A stretch of DNA of 38,913 bases from Clostridiales bacterium (GTDB taxonomy: Bacteria > Bacillota > Clostridia > Christensenellales > CAG-138): positions 1-38,913 of the forward strand of contig JAISXK010000087.1 of NCBI GenBank assembly GCA_031270585.1, written 5' to 3'. Each line of letters starts with the position of its first letter. Position 1 is the stretch's first letter. The notes beneath the pieces were generated by a model. The model was not told the DNA's origin, ran no database searches, and saw nothing but the letters and a program-made list of their open reading frames with translations. A program made the position numbers and the translations under genes. Below are positions 24,900 to 35,683 of this stretch, in pieces.

Positions 24900-24913
24900 A
24901 CAAGCGCCCAAAC

Positions 24914-25048
24914 TTATGCGCTCAACCGTTTTCTGCCCTTGAGCCTGCGGCGGCGAAGCACGTTGCGCCCGTCGCTTGTTTTCATGCGTTTGCGAAACCC
25001 GTGCACTTTGCTGCGCGTGCGCTTTTTGGGCTGATACGTCATTTTCAT
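24914..25048 (-). CDS. rpmH: 50S ribosomal protein bL34
   Basis: 44 residues, too short for the ORF track. I translated the reverse strand: [18 protein letters not shown], then [20 protein letters not shown] and RLSA. Length and sequence fit bL34 exactly (YQPKxRKRxxxHGFRxRM). GAGG stands about ten bases before the ATG at 25048; an ATG two codons later is possible but would give a shorter N-terminus. It is the first gene of the rpmH-rnpA-yidD-yidC-jag-mnmE operon and has a strong promoter about 240 bases upstream. Confidence 0.97.
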   Translation of the reverse strand: MKMTYQPKKRTRSKVHGFRKRMKTSDGRNVLRRRRLKGRKRLSA

Positions 25049-25063
25049 TGCTTTAGTACCTCT

Positions 25064-25095
25064 TTTTTAACTTCTCGTATTTTTAACTTCTCGTA
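25064..25095. repeat. Perfect 16-bp tandem repeat in the rpmH leader
   Basis: tttttaacttctcgta occurs twice without spacer, starting 16 bases upstream of the rpmH ATG on the leader side. Its minus-strand copy is A-rich (TTAAAAA), and the nearer copy abuts the AGAGG ribosome site. Confidence 0.85.
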
Positions 25096-25118
25096 TTTTG
25101 TATGTTCCCGCGTTTTTT

Positions 25119-25156
25119 ATGTTTCCGCAACGCCATTCCATGTTTTCGCAACGCCA
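25119..25156. repeat. 17-bp direct repeat with 21-bp period in the rpmH leader
   Basis: atgtttccgcaacgcca (25119-25135) and atgttttcgcaacgcca (25140-25156), 16 of 17 bases identical, two helical turns apart. A third partial copy (tatgttcccgcg) starts at 25101. Confidence 0.8.
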
Positions 25157-25289
25157 AAAGAATAAAACGCCTTCGCACGAAAAAAGCCTCTTTGCAAGCA
25201 ATACCAACGCTTAGCGGCCTGACGAAGAAAACTACGCCGGATGCGGAAAATACGCCATAACTACGGGCGAATCCCCCAACTGCCTGTTA

Positions 25290-25318
25290 AGTATAGTTGA
25301 AAAACCACCAAGCGTCAA
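25290..25318 (-). promoter_or_regulatory. Strong sigma-A-type promoter of the rpmH operon
   Basis: Minus-strand TTGACG, 17-base spacer, TATACT, five of six matches in each box. The predicted leader before rpmH is about 235 bases. Confidence 0.8.
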
Positions 25319-25464
25319 GGGTTCGCGCGAACTCTTCACAAAGCTTCACAAAGCCGCGCAAAACAGGCTTTCACAATCGCGTATGGCGCACGCCCCGGTT
25401 TCGCCCCGTTTGTTCTGAAACATTAAAAAAACGGGCGTTCCCGCGCTCTATACCTATCGCCTTA

Positions 25465-25493
25465 TAGACAGAAATGCGTAAAATACTTATAAT
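25465..25493 (+). promoter_or_regulatory. Sigma-A-type promoter for murC
   Basis: TAGACA, 17-base spacer, perfect TATAAT. Predicted leader of about 130 bases. Confidence 0.7.
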
Positions 25494-25632
25494 ATATTTA
25501 AGTAAACGCCAATTTCGTGACGGTCTTGTTTATAGCGCCGTGTTTTACGCGTGAATTGGCCATTACAAAAGTATCCATACGGTACGGCGGCAGGGAGAAC
25601 CATTATCCCGGAACCAACGGAAAGGCGCAGGT

Positions 25633-26997
25633 ATGCTTAAAAATATCAAACACATACATCTGATTGGAATAGGCGGGTGCAGTATGAACGGCCTCGCGCA
25701 AATACTGCACAGGCAGGGCTATAGCATCACGGGCTCCGACAGGGACAGTTCGCCCTTTACCAGGCGGCTGCAAAGCATGGGCATACCCGTCGCGCTGGGC
25801 CACGACGCAAAAAACGTGCAAGGCGCCGAGCTAGTCATCTACACCGCCGCCATTGGGCCCGACAATGCGGAGCGTGTGGCCGCCAGGGAAAACAATATAC
25901 CCGAGATGGAACGCAGCGTGGCGCTGGGCGCGATATCCGGCAACTACAACCGCGTTGTTTGCATAGCGGGCTGCCACGGCAAAACCACCATCACATCCAT
26001 GCTTGCGCGCATCGCCATGTTCGGCCAATCCGACGCCACGGTACACGTGGGGGGCGATGTGGATTTTCTTTCGGGCGGCACGCGGCTTGGCCAATCGGAT
26101 TTGTTTATCACCGAAGCATGCGAATATGTGGAGAGCTTTTTAACCCTCAGGCCCACCATCGCCGTGATCAGCAATATAGATGACGATCACTTGGATTATT
26201 TTCGCGATATCGACGAGATCACGGCGGCTTATGTAAAATTTTTAAAGTTGCTGCCGAAAGACGGCCTTTTTATAGGCTGCGCGGACGATCCGCGCGTAAA
26301 AGCGCTTTTGGATAACCCGCCTGACGGCGTGCGCACTCTTTCCTACGGTCTTGCCGGCGGCGCGTACACGATAGCGGATATACAGTTTGACGGCAACGGC
26401 TGCCCCGCTTTTGATGTGATACGTAATGGCGAAAAGCTGGGTCACATCGCCTTAACGGTGCCGGGCATGCACAACATAGCAAACGCGCTTTGCGCGTGCG
26501 TTGTGGCGCTGCAGCTCAACGAAAGCTTCGCCACCATACAGGAAGGATTAAAGGGGTACACGCTTACACACCGCCGGTTTGAGCTTTTTGGCCAACGCGA
26601 CGGCATCAGGATTTATCACGATTATGCGCACCACCCCAATGAAATACGCGCGGTGCTGGACGCCGCCACCCGCGTTACACGCAGGAAACTGTATTGCGTG
26701 TTTCAATGCAACTCCTACACGCGCGCAAAAACCCTGTTTTTAAAGGATCCCGGCTGCTTTGCCGACACCGACGCCGTTTTGGTGCCCGATATTTACCCCG
26801 GCCGCGAGACGGACGACGGCAGCGTGCACGCCAGGGATATAGCCGGCGCCATCAACGCGGTGCTTCCCGGCAGGGCGATGTACATACCCACGTTTGAAGA
26901 AATACGCGTCTACCTTGACGAAAACACCCAAAAAGACGATATGATACTCACGCTGGGCTCGGGAGACGTATACAAACAAACGCAGAAATTGTTGTAG
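25633..26997 (+). CDS. murC: UDP-N-acetylmuramate--L-alanine ligase
   Basis: 454 residues. MurC adds L-alanine to UDP-MurNAc in the cytosol, using ATP, the first amino acid of the peptidoglycan stem. The N-terminal Rossmann domain starts IHLIGIGGCSMNGLAQIL. The ATP loop is AGCHGKTTITSM at about residue 112, where many MurC read GTHGKTT. EACEYVESFL and NIDDDHLDY supply metal-binding and catalytic residues, and HDYAHHPNEI starts the C-terminal domain signature. The EACEY form occurs in other clostridial MurC proteins. AAAGG precedes the ATG by about seven bases. It is a single gene facing away from rpmH. Confidence 0.93.
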   Translation: MLKNIKHIHLIGIGGCSMNGLAQILHRQGYSITGSDRDSSPFTRRLQSMGIPVALGHDAKNVQGAELVIYTAAIGPDNAERVAARENNIPEMERSVALGAISGNYNRVVCIAGCHGKTTITSMLARIAMFGQSDATVHVGGDVDFLSGGTRLGQSDLFITEACEYVESFLTLRPTIAVISNIDDDHLDYFRDIDEITAAYVKFLKLLPKDGLFIGCADDPRVKALLDNPPDGVRTLSYGLAGGAYTIADIQFDGNGCPAFDVIRNGEKLGHIALTVPGMHNIANALCACVVALQLNESFATIQEGLKGYTLTHRRFELFGQRDGIRIYHDYAHHPNEIRAVLDAATRVTRRKLYCVFQCNSYTRAKTLFLKDPGCFADTDAVLVPDIYPGRETDDGSVHARDIAGAINAVLPGRAMYIPTFEEIRVYLDENTQKDDMILTLGSGDVYKQTQKLL

Positions 26998-27078
26998 GCT
27001 GTAACTTCCTTGATACGAAGTATTGGTTTCGGTTATTATTAATGAAGGGTAACCAAATAAAAAACGGCGGGAGTAAGA

Positions 27079-28326
27079 ATGGGTACGATTAACGGGGGGG
27101 CCGTGGTCAACATCTTCCTGAATACGTTGGGCCTTTTTGACGGGCGGCTCAGGACGCATGGCGAGCATGTGGGCTACATACTCTATAAAATGCTGGAGTT
27201 TGACGATACATACAGCTTTGACGAACGACGCATATTTTTGGTATTGGGCGCGCTGCACGACTTTGCCGCCTACAAAACCGACAAGATAGACGATTTGCTC
27301 AGCTACGACTTGAAAGACGTATGGCCGCACTCGGTATACGGCTACTTTTATATGCAGTATCTTTCGCCATTCGCGGATTATGCGCGTATTTTTTTACTGC
27401 ACCACCTGAATCACGCCAAGCTGGACGCTTTGAAACCGCCCCACCAGGATGTAATTGAAATGGTGCGCCTGGCCGACAGCATCGATCTGATGATCTATCA
27501 CGGCCAATACAGCGAGGTTAATATGGTCAGGCAGCTTGGCCCCCATATCGCGGGATCATATGTCAAGCTGTTTTTAACGGCCAACGCCCATTACCATATC
27601 ATAGAAAATATTATGGACGATACCTACCGGCAGGAGCTCGACATATTGACGGAAAGCATCGACTGGGAACAGGGTGTGGCGGATCAGCTTTTGAAAACAC
27701 TGGTATACACCATCGACTTCAAAAACGAAAGCACGGTGCTGCGCACGCTGAACGCAAACGCCATGTGCGAGTATCTTGCCGACAAAATGAAACTAACGCC
27801 CGACGAAAAGAGCGATCTACAATACGCGTCTTTGGTATACGACCTTGGCATGCTCGGCGTGCCCGATAGCGTGCTCAACGCGCCGCGCAGGCTTACGCCA
27901 TCCGAACGGGAACTGGTGGAAGGGCATGTGAACGCCGTGGAGAAAATATTAAAGCCGCATGTGAGCGACGGGATACTGCAAATCGCCATACGTCACCACG
28001 AGCGGCTTGACGGCTTGGGCTACCCGCGCGGCCTGAAGGAAAAGGATCTTTCCCTGCCGCAGCGCATACTTGCCGCCGCAGACGTGATGGCCGCGCTGCA
28101 AACGGATAAGGAATACAAACCCGCGCTTGGAAAGCAGGATGTGATACGCGCGCTGCTGCGCGAGGTAAAGGAGCATAAGCTTGGCATGGATATCGTGCGC
28201 GTGATCGAGCGCAATTATGATGAGCTGATGAACACCGTAAAACAGCAGGGCGCGGATTTATACGGCAATTATCTGACGGTAAAGCAATCCTTCCCCAGCG
28301 TATTACAACAATTTCAGCAGATATAA
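27079..28326 (+). CDS. Tandem HD / degenerate HD-GYP domain protein
   Basis: 415 residues, no signal peptide or membrane helix, so cytosolic. The N-terminal half looks like an HD domain: His27, His60-Asp61 (GALHDF), His108-His109 (LLHHLNH) and a late Asp (RLADSIDL). The C-terminal half resembles HD-GYP: HHERLDGLGYP at about 306-316 and ILAAADVMAAL. There the catalytic HD is altered: where HDIGK is expected the sequence reads YDLGM (Tyr254, Met258), and the first His is also absent. Active HD-GYP proteins hydrolyse cyclic di-GMP. The C-terminal half is therefore likely a binding or scaffold domain, with possible activity in the N-terminal HD (inference). It lies between murC and secA with GGGAG five bases before the ATG. 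Confidence 0.82.
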   Translation: MGTINGGAVVNIFLNTLGLFDGRLRTHGEHVGYILYKMLEFDDTYSFDERRIFLVLGALHDFAAYKTDKIDDLLSYDLKDVWPHSVYGYFYMQYLSPFADYARIFLLHHLNHAKLDALKPPHQDVIEMVRLADSIDLMIYHGQYSEVNMVRQLGPHIAGSYVKLFLTANAHYHIIENIMDDTYRQELDILTESIDWEQGVADQLLKTLVYTIDFKNESTVLRTLNANAMCEYLADKMKLTPDEKSDLQYASLVYDLGMLGVPDSVLNAPRRLTPSERELVEGHVNAVEKILKPHVSDGILQIAIRHHERLDGLGYPRGLKEKDLSLPQRILAAADVMAALQTDKEYKPALGKQDVIRALLREVKEHKLGMDIVRVIERNYDELMNTVKQQGADLYGNYLTVKQSFPSVLQQFQQI

Positions 28327-28644
28327 GGGCGGCGCGGCGCCATCCATAAACACTTTAAACACTTTTCCGGGATATCCGGCAATCGGGGCTGTACCGATAA
28401 GCATGTTCAACGCATATCGGTGCGCCTCTTTAGAACGCGTTTACTTAACGCCCCCGTCCTGTTTGACCGCAATGCGCGCAATATGTCAAAAAATCCAACC
28501 TGCTGCAAACTTTTGGCTTTAAAGCCCCGCTTGAATTGTACAGGCCCATACCGCCATGCTATAATAGGCCAGTATCCGGCAAAACCGGATTACCGAATGA
28601 ATGGGAGGGCAGACCGGGCGCCGCGCCCGCGGAAACGATAAAAC
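28327..28644 (+). other. 318-bp gap before secA
   Basis: No gene seen. It holds the secA promoter and, after it, a leader hairpin atccgg-caaaa-ccggat at 28574-28590. The string tatccggcaa occurs both at about 28374 and at 28573. Downstream of the HD gene there is only a weak CCGG inverted repeat and no clear terminator. Confidence 0.7.
28536..28565 (+). promoter_or_regulatory. Promoter for secA
   Basis: TTGTAC, 18-base spacer, TATAAT with an extended TGC just before it. The leader is about 73 bases and includes the 6-bp hairpin at 28574-28590. Confidence 0.65.
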
Positions 28645-31380
<2,736 letters not shown>

Positions 31381-31391
31381 GGAGAAATCGT

Positions 31392-32493
31392 ATGCTGCAA
31401 CTGGATGAATATAAGCAACAGATAACCGCTTCCATTCAAACGCTGAAAGAATCGGGAAACTCCCTTTGACCTGGAAGGCTTAAAAAAAGAACGGCGGCAA
31501 TTGGAAGGCGAGATGGCCAAGCCCGATTTCTGGTCTGACGTGGATGCGGCCAACAAGATAAATGGGCGCCTTAAATCGCTGCGGGGAAAAATAGAAGGGT
31601 ACGATAAACTGCTTGGTACGGCGGATGATATCAACACCTTGGTTGAGATGATAGAAGAGGAACCCGACTGTCAGCTTGAGCAGGAATTGGCAAGCGAATT
31701 CGCCGCCTTTCAAAAGGATGTGGAGAAGCTTCGGCTTTTTACGCTGCTCAAGGGCGAATACGACCACAGCAACGCCGTGCTCTCGCTGCACGCGGGCGCC
31801 GGCGGTACCGAAGCGCAGGATTGGGTGCAGATGCTTTACCGTATGTATACGCGCTATTGCGCCAGCCGCGGCTTTGCCACGCGCGAGCTTGATATGCTGG
31901 ATGGCGACGAGGCGGGCATAAAATCCGTTACATTTGAGGTTACGGGCGAATGCGCCTATGGCTACCTTAAGGCCGAAAAAGGCGTGCACCGGCTCGTGCG
32001 CATATCCCCGTTTGACAGTTCGGGGCGCCGGCATACCTCCTTCGCCTCGCTGGATGTAACGCCCATATTTGAAGATGGCGTGCATGATATTGAGATCAAC
32101 CCGGACGATTTGCGGGTGGATACCTACCGCAGCAGCGGCGCCGGCGGCCAGCACGTCAACAAAACCTCCTCGGCCATACGCATCACGCATTTGCCCACCA
32201 ACATCGTGGTGCAATGCCAAAACGAGCGCAGCCAGCTACAAAACCGCGAAACCGCCATGCGCATGCTCAAGGGCAAGCTTTTAGAGCTGCAGGAGCGCGC
32301 GCGCATGGAGCAATTGGCTCAAATTAAAGGCGATATGAAGAAGATCGAATGGGGCAGCCAGATACGTTCCTATATCTTCCAGCCCTACACGCTGGTGAAG
32401 GATCACCGCACAAACGCCGAAAACGGCAACATTACCGCCGTGATGGATGGCGACATCGATCTTTTCATCAACACGTACCTTGCGCAGTCATAA
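31392..32493 (+). CDS. prfB: Peptide chain release factor 2, programmed +1 frameshift
   Basis: RF2, 366 residues when joined (31392..31466, 31468..32493). It releases peptides at UGA and UAA. The first 25 codons end at CTT TGA C (TGA at 31467-31469); the ribosome must slip one base to read GAC and go on, the well-known autoregulation of prfB. The ORF track shows only the second part and starts it at an internal TTG. SPF (stop recognition, ISPFDSSGRR) and GGQ (SGAGGQHVNKTSS) are present. AAGGAG stands seven bases before the ATG. The upstream context is GGGAAACTCC instead of AGGGGGTAT, so the SD-like stimulator is weaker and further from the slip site than in E. coli. Confidence 0.96.
31454..31470 (+). 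promoter_or_regulatory. prfB +1 frameshift site
   Basis: GGGAAACTCC CTT TGA C. The slip codon CTT and in-frame TGA followed by C are canonical. GGGA can pair with TCCC as a 4-bp mini-hairpin with a 3-base loop directly before the slip codon. Confidence 0.9.
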
Positions 32494-32552
32494 CGCTAAA
32501 AGTGAACGCAAAAATATGGCGCGCCATGTTTTTGAAAGCGAAATGAGGAAAT

Positions 32553-33494
32553 ATGCCCAGTACAGTCAGCATGGTGTTGCAGGCCGCCATACGCGGCTTT
32601 CGGCCTCTGTTAAACAATTTAAGTTTGGAAATTGAACGCGCGGGACAGGATGTACTGGGCTCGGGCGAATCAAAACGCCTGCCCGAAAACATGGTGGTCG
32701 CCCCCGTAATGATAGGTAAAATACGCGCGGAATGGTTCCACACGCTTGGCGCGCCGGACGACGAGGCGCTGATCTATTACCACGGTGGCGCGTATATGAC
32801 CGGCAGCATAGAGAGCAACCGCATACTGGCGGTGGATTTTGCAGAGGCCACGGGCCGCAATGTATTATCCTTTGAGTACCGTCTCGCGCCGGAAAACCCC
32901 TTTCCCGCAGCGCTTGAAGACGGGCTTGCCGCCTATCAATACGTGCTGGATCTTGGGATAGAGAACAATCGTATCGCACTGGTGGGCGAGAGCGCCGGCG
33001 GCGGGCTTGAAATCTCCACCGCGCTGAAGGCGCGCGCGCTGGGTATACCGCTGCCGGCGGCTATCGTGGCGCTTTCCCCCTGGACGGATCTGACGCTGCG
33101 CGGCGCGAGCTACACCGAAAACCAGGCCAGCGACCCGCTGCTGGAGCGCAGGAAGCTCGTGCGCGCCGTGATGTATTACGCCTACGGGCAAAGCCTGCAA
33201 AACCCCTATATTTCGCCATTATACGCCGATTTTCATGGTTTCCCGCCCACGCTGATACACGTGGGCACGCATGAACTGCTGCTAAGCGACGCCCGGCAGC
33301 TTGGAAAGGTTATGCGGCGCGACGGCGTGGATGTGCGCCTGGAGGAATGGGCGGGCATGTGGCATGTATGGCATGTATTCGACCTGCCGGAAAGCCGCGC
33401 CGCCATGGAGGATATCGCGCGGTATGTGCTCGCGCGCATACGCAAGGCTACGCCCGCGCCAAACGCCGGCGAAGCGGCGCGGGGAGGCGCGTAA
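32553..33494 (+). CDS. Alpha/beta hydrolase, HSL-family esterase
   Basis: 313 residues of the hormone-sensitive-lipase esterase family. The oxyanion motif is YYHGGAY (His77-Gly79), the nucleophile is Ser147 in GESAGG, the acid is probably Asp246 in LLLSDA, and the base His271 in MWHVWH. YRLAPENPFPAALED is typical of the family. It likely hydrolyses short acyl esters, in the cytosol (no signal peptide, though residues 1-50 are a helical cap). GAGG stands about four bases before the ATG. It is followed after three bases by the condensation-fold acyltransferase and then DUF6320, forming one unit that starts 59 bases after prfB. Confidence 0.9.
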   Translation: MPSTVSMVLQAAIRGFRPLLNNLSLEIERAGQDVLGSGESKRLPENMVVAPVMIGKIRAEWFHTLGAPDDEALIYYHGGAYMTGSIESNRILAVDFAEATGRNVLSFEYRLAPENPFPAALEDGLAAYQYVLDLGIENNRIALVGESAGGGLEISTALKARALGIPLPAAIVALSPWTDLTLRGASYTENQASDPLLERRKLVRAVMYYAYGQSLQNPYISPLYADFHGFPPTLIHVGTHELLLSDARQLGKVMRRDGVDVRLEEWAGMWHVWHVFDLPESRAAMEDIARYVLARIRKATPAPNAGEAARGGA

Positions 33495-33497
33495 GCC

Positions 33498-34760
33498 ATG
33501 CAAAAGCGCGAATGGTATCCGCTCGATAACGCCGCGAACATATACCCCGTTATACAAAACAGCCGGTGGACATCCATGTTCCGCTATATGGCGGCGCTTA
33601 CCGCTCCTGCAAATATCGACGCGCTGCAGCGCGCGCTCGATAAGATGCGCCCGCGTTTCCCAACATTTTATATGCGGCTGCGCAGCGGCATATTTTGGCA
33701 TTACCTTGAGCAGACGGATACCGCAGCCGCCGTGGAGACCGACACATTATACCCTTGCCCGCCCGCCTTTGCGGGCGAACTTCCCTTCCGCATCAAAGCG
33801 TACCGTAACCGCATCGCGGGCGAGTTCTCACACCTGATATGCGACGGCGGCGGCGCAATGAAATTTTTCAGCACGCTGTTGGCGCAATATTACCGCGAGC
33901 AGGGCATTGCCGTACCCACAGGCGGCAATATACTGGCGCTTGACGAGGCGCCGGATCCGGAAGAAAAAGAGAACGCTTTCCCCCGGTTCGCGCGGCAGGG
34001 CGCGCGCGTCACCCGCTCTGAAACCCGCGCCTATAAGGTGAGAGGCACGGCCCTTATGCCCGGCATGTGCTGTGTAACCACAGGGCGGCTCAGCGTGGCG
34101 GCCGTGCTTGATAAGGCGCATGCTTATAAGGTTTCCATAACGGAATACTTAACCGCCACGCTTGTCTATGTGTTGTATGAGCTGCAAAAGGCCGATCATC
34201 CGCAGGGTATGCTCAAGCCCGTTAAAGTAAGCGTACCGGTCAACCTGCGCAAATACTACCCCAGCAAAACGCTGCGCAATTTTTCGCAGTATTTAAACCC
34301 CGGCATCGACCCCAGCCTTGGCGATTTTACGTTTCAGGAGACGCTAGCGCAGACACATCATTATTTCCACTTTATGTTTACGGAAAAAAACCTGAACGCG
34401 CGGCTTTCCATCAACGTAAACGCCGAAAACAACCCTGTGCTGCGGGTGATTCCGCTTTTCATAAAACGCTTGGGCATACGGCTGGTTTATGAGCTTACGG
34501 GCGAAACGGCGTATACATCCGTGCTGTCCAACGTGGGCGCGCTGGAACTGCCCGACGAAATACGCCCTTTTGTTACGCGTTGCGATCTCATGCTTAAAAC
34601 CGCCAGACGTAACGCGGTAGAATGCGGCGTGCTTAGCTGCGATGACGCGCTTTCCATCACTTTCACCCGCGTCATCGCCGAACCGTATGTGGAGCGTATG
34701 TTTTTTAGAAAGCTGGTGCAGGATGGATTACATGTGTTCGTTGAAAGCAATCAGCTTTAG
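33498..34760 (+). CDS. Condensation-fold acyltransferase (alcohol acetyltransferase-like)
   Basis: 420 residues with weak but visible features of the chloramphenicol acetyltransferase/condensation fold: HLICDG at residues 112-117 is the HxxxDG catalytic motif, and VSVPVNLRKYYPSKTLRNF and SNVGALELPDEI match positions conserved in PapA5 and alcohol acetyltransferase-like enzymes. Such enzymes transfer acyl groups from CoA or carrier proteins to hydroxyls or amines. There is no signal peptide. Substrate unknown. A GGGGAGG ribosome site lies within the end of the esterase gene. An adjacent esterase and a membrane protein suggest reversible acylation of a lipid or surface glycan (inference). Confidence 0.75.
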   Translation: MQKREWYPLDNAANIYPVIQNSRWTSMFRYMAALTAPANIDALQRALDKMRPRFPTFYMRLRSGIFWHYLEQTDTAAAVETDTLYPCPPAFAGELPFRIKAYRNRIAGEFSHLICDGGGAMKFFSTLLAQYYREQGIAVPTGGNILALDEAPDPEEKENAFPRFARQGARVTRSETRAYKVRGTALMPGMCCVTTGRLSVAAVLDKAHAYKVSITEYLTATLVYVLYELQKADHPQGMLKPVKVSVPVNLRKYYPSKTLRNFSQYLNPGIDPSLGDFTFQETLAQTHHYFHFMFTEKNLNARLSINVNAENNPVLRVIPLFIKRLGIRLVYELTGETAYTSVLSNVGALELPDEIRPFVTRCDLMLKTARRNAVECGVLSCDDALSITFTRVIAEPYVERMFFRKLVQDGLHVFVESNQL

Positions 34761-34772
34761 AAAGGGGGCGCC

Positions 34773-35480
34773 ATGTCCTACTGTGTGAATTGCGGGGTAG
34801 AGCTCGAAGCAAGCCAACGGCAGTGTCCGCTTTGCGGTGTGGAGGTAAACAACCCAGCCCGGCCATACGACCCCACGTTGCCAAGACCGTATAGCGCGCA
34901 TATCGTGCGCATACAGGCGCGGCTGGAGCGGCGCTACCTCGCGTGGATTATAACGGTGCTGATGATTTTAATCGCCATTGTGTGCGTCATGGTGGATCTT
35001 GTATATTACGGCTCTGTCAGCTGGTCGCTGTATGTGGCGCTAAGCTTGGCGCTCTCATGGATAACCGTGCTGTTTCCGCTGCTGGCCGCGAGCATGCACC
35101 CGGTCATGCTCGTACTGCTGGATGCCTGCGCGCTGCTGGCCTTTTTGTATGTATTGAACGAAAGCGATCCCTCATCCGATTGGTATTTGCGCCTGGCCAT
35201 GCCACAGGTGATGCTTTTTGGCATGCTGGGGCTTTTAAACGTGTTCCTCTGGCGCAGCTCTTTCGTGCACGGCTGGCAGAAGATAAGCGTTGTGGTGGTG
35301 TCCATAGGCGTGGCCATGATGGGGCTTGAGACGCTGCTGGATCTGTTTAACGATATGGCGGTGACGCTTGACTGGTCGTGGTTCGTGATCATACCCGCGT
35401 TTGCCGTGGGGCTGATATTTTTCATACTGGAGCGCAAGCGTCTGCTAAAGGACGCCATTACGAAGCGCCTGCGCATATGA
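34773..35480 (+). CDS. DUF6320-type zinc-ribbon membrane protein
   Basis: 235 residues. An N-terminal zinc ribbon (YCVNCGVE, CPLCGVEV; two CxxC pairs) is followed by a linker of about 30 residues and six hydrophobic helices, starting AWIITVLMILIAIVCVMVDL. This arrangement matches proteins annotated DUF6320, which I recall next to alcohol acetyltransferase-like genes in gut Clostridia. Function unknown. It starts 12 bases after the acyltransferase with AAGGGGG four bases before the ATG, so the three genes are co-transcribed. The ribbon could tether the acyltransferase to the membrane (inference). Confidence 0.8.
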   Translation: MSYCVNCGVELEASQRQCPLCGVEVNNPARPYDPTLPRPYSAHIVRIQARLERRYLAWIITVLMILIAIVCVMVDLVYYGSVSWSLYVALSLALSWITVLFPLLAASMHPVMLVLLDACALLAFLYVLNESDPSSDWYLRLAMPQVMLFGMLGLLNVFLWRSSFVHGWQKISVVVVSIGVAMMGLETLLDLFNDMAVTLDWSWFVIIPAFAVGLIFFILERKRLLKDAITKRLRI

Positions 35481-35578
35481 CGCTCATAAACCCCATAAAA
35501 TAGGGTAAGTATAGCGCGCGTACGCGAATCATGTTTTACGCGCAATGTGACATTCTGGCAACATCTGCCCCCATATGC

Positions 35579-35607
35579 TTGAGAATGCCCCGCCCTGTGC
35601 TTACAAT
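35579..35607 (+). promoter_or_regulatory. Sigma-A-type promoter for the GH13 gene
   Basis: TTGAGA, 17-base spacer, TACAAT. It lies inside the first 25 codons of the track's ORF, which argues for a later start at 35684 or 35693. Confidence 0.65.
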
Positions 35608-35683
35608 ACTAAGTATGGCGGGGGCGGTAACGAGCGCCCCTCCGCCGCCGCAACGATTACTACGGAAAGGACTTTGCCTGGCA

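Larger units (their letters stand above)
25049..25632 (+). other. 584-bp divergent intergenic region between rpmH and murC
   Basis: Holds the rpmH promoter and its long leader with two sets of tandem repeats, and the murC promoter. I see no gene, no dnaA remnant and no TTATCCACA-type DnaA box. CTTCACAAAG occurs twice in tandem at about 25333-25353. Many Firmicutes carry dnaA and the origin next to rpmH; neither is visible here. Gene orientation diverges at this region. Confidence 0.8.

Noticed and set aside
25744-25990. Variant ATP loop GCHGKTT and EACEY in MurC as a sign of a new ligase
   Set aside because: The rest of the protein fits MurC, and as far as I recall these variants occur in other clostridial MurC proteins.
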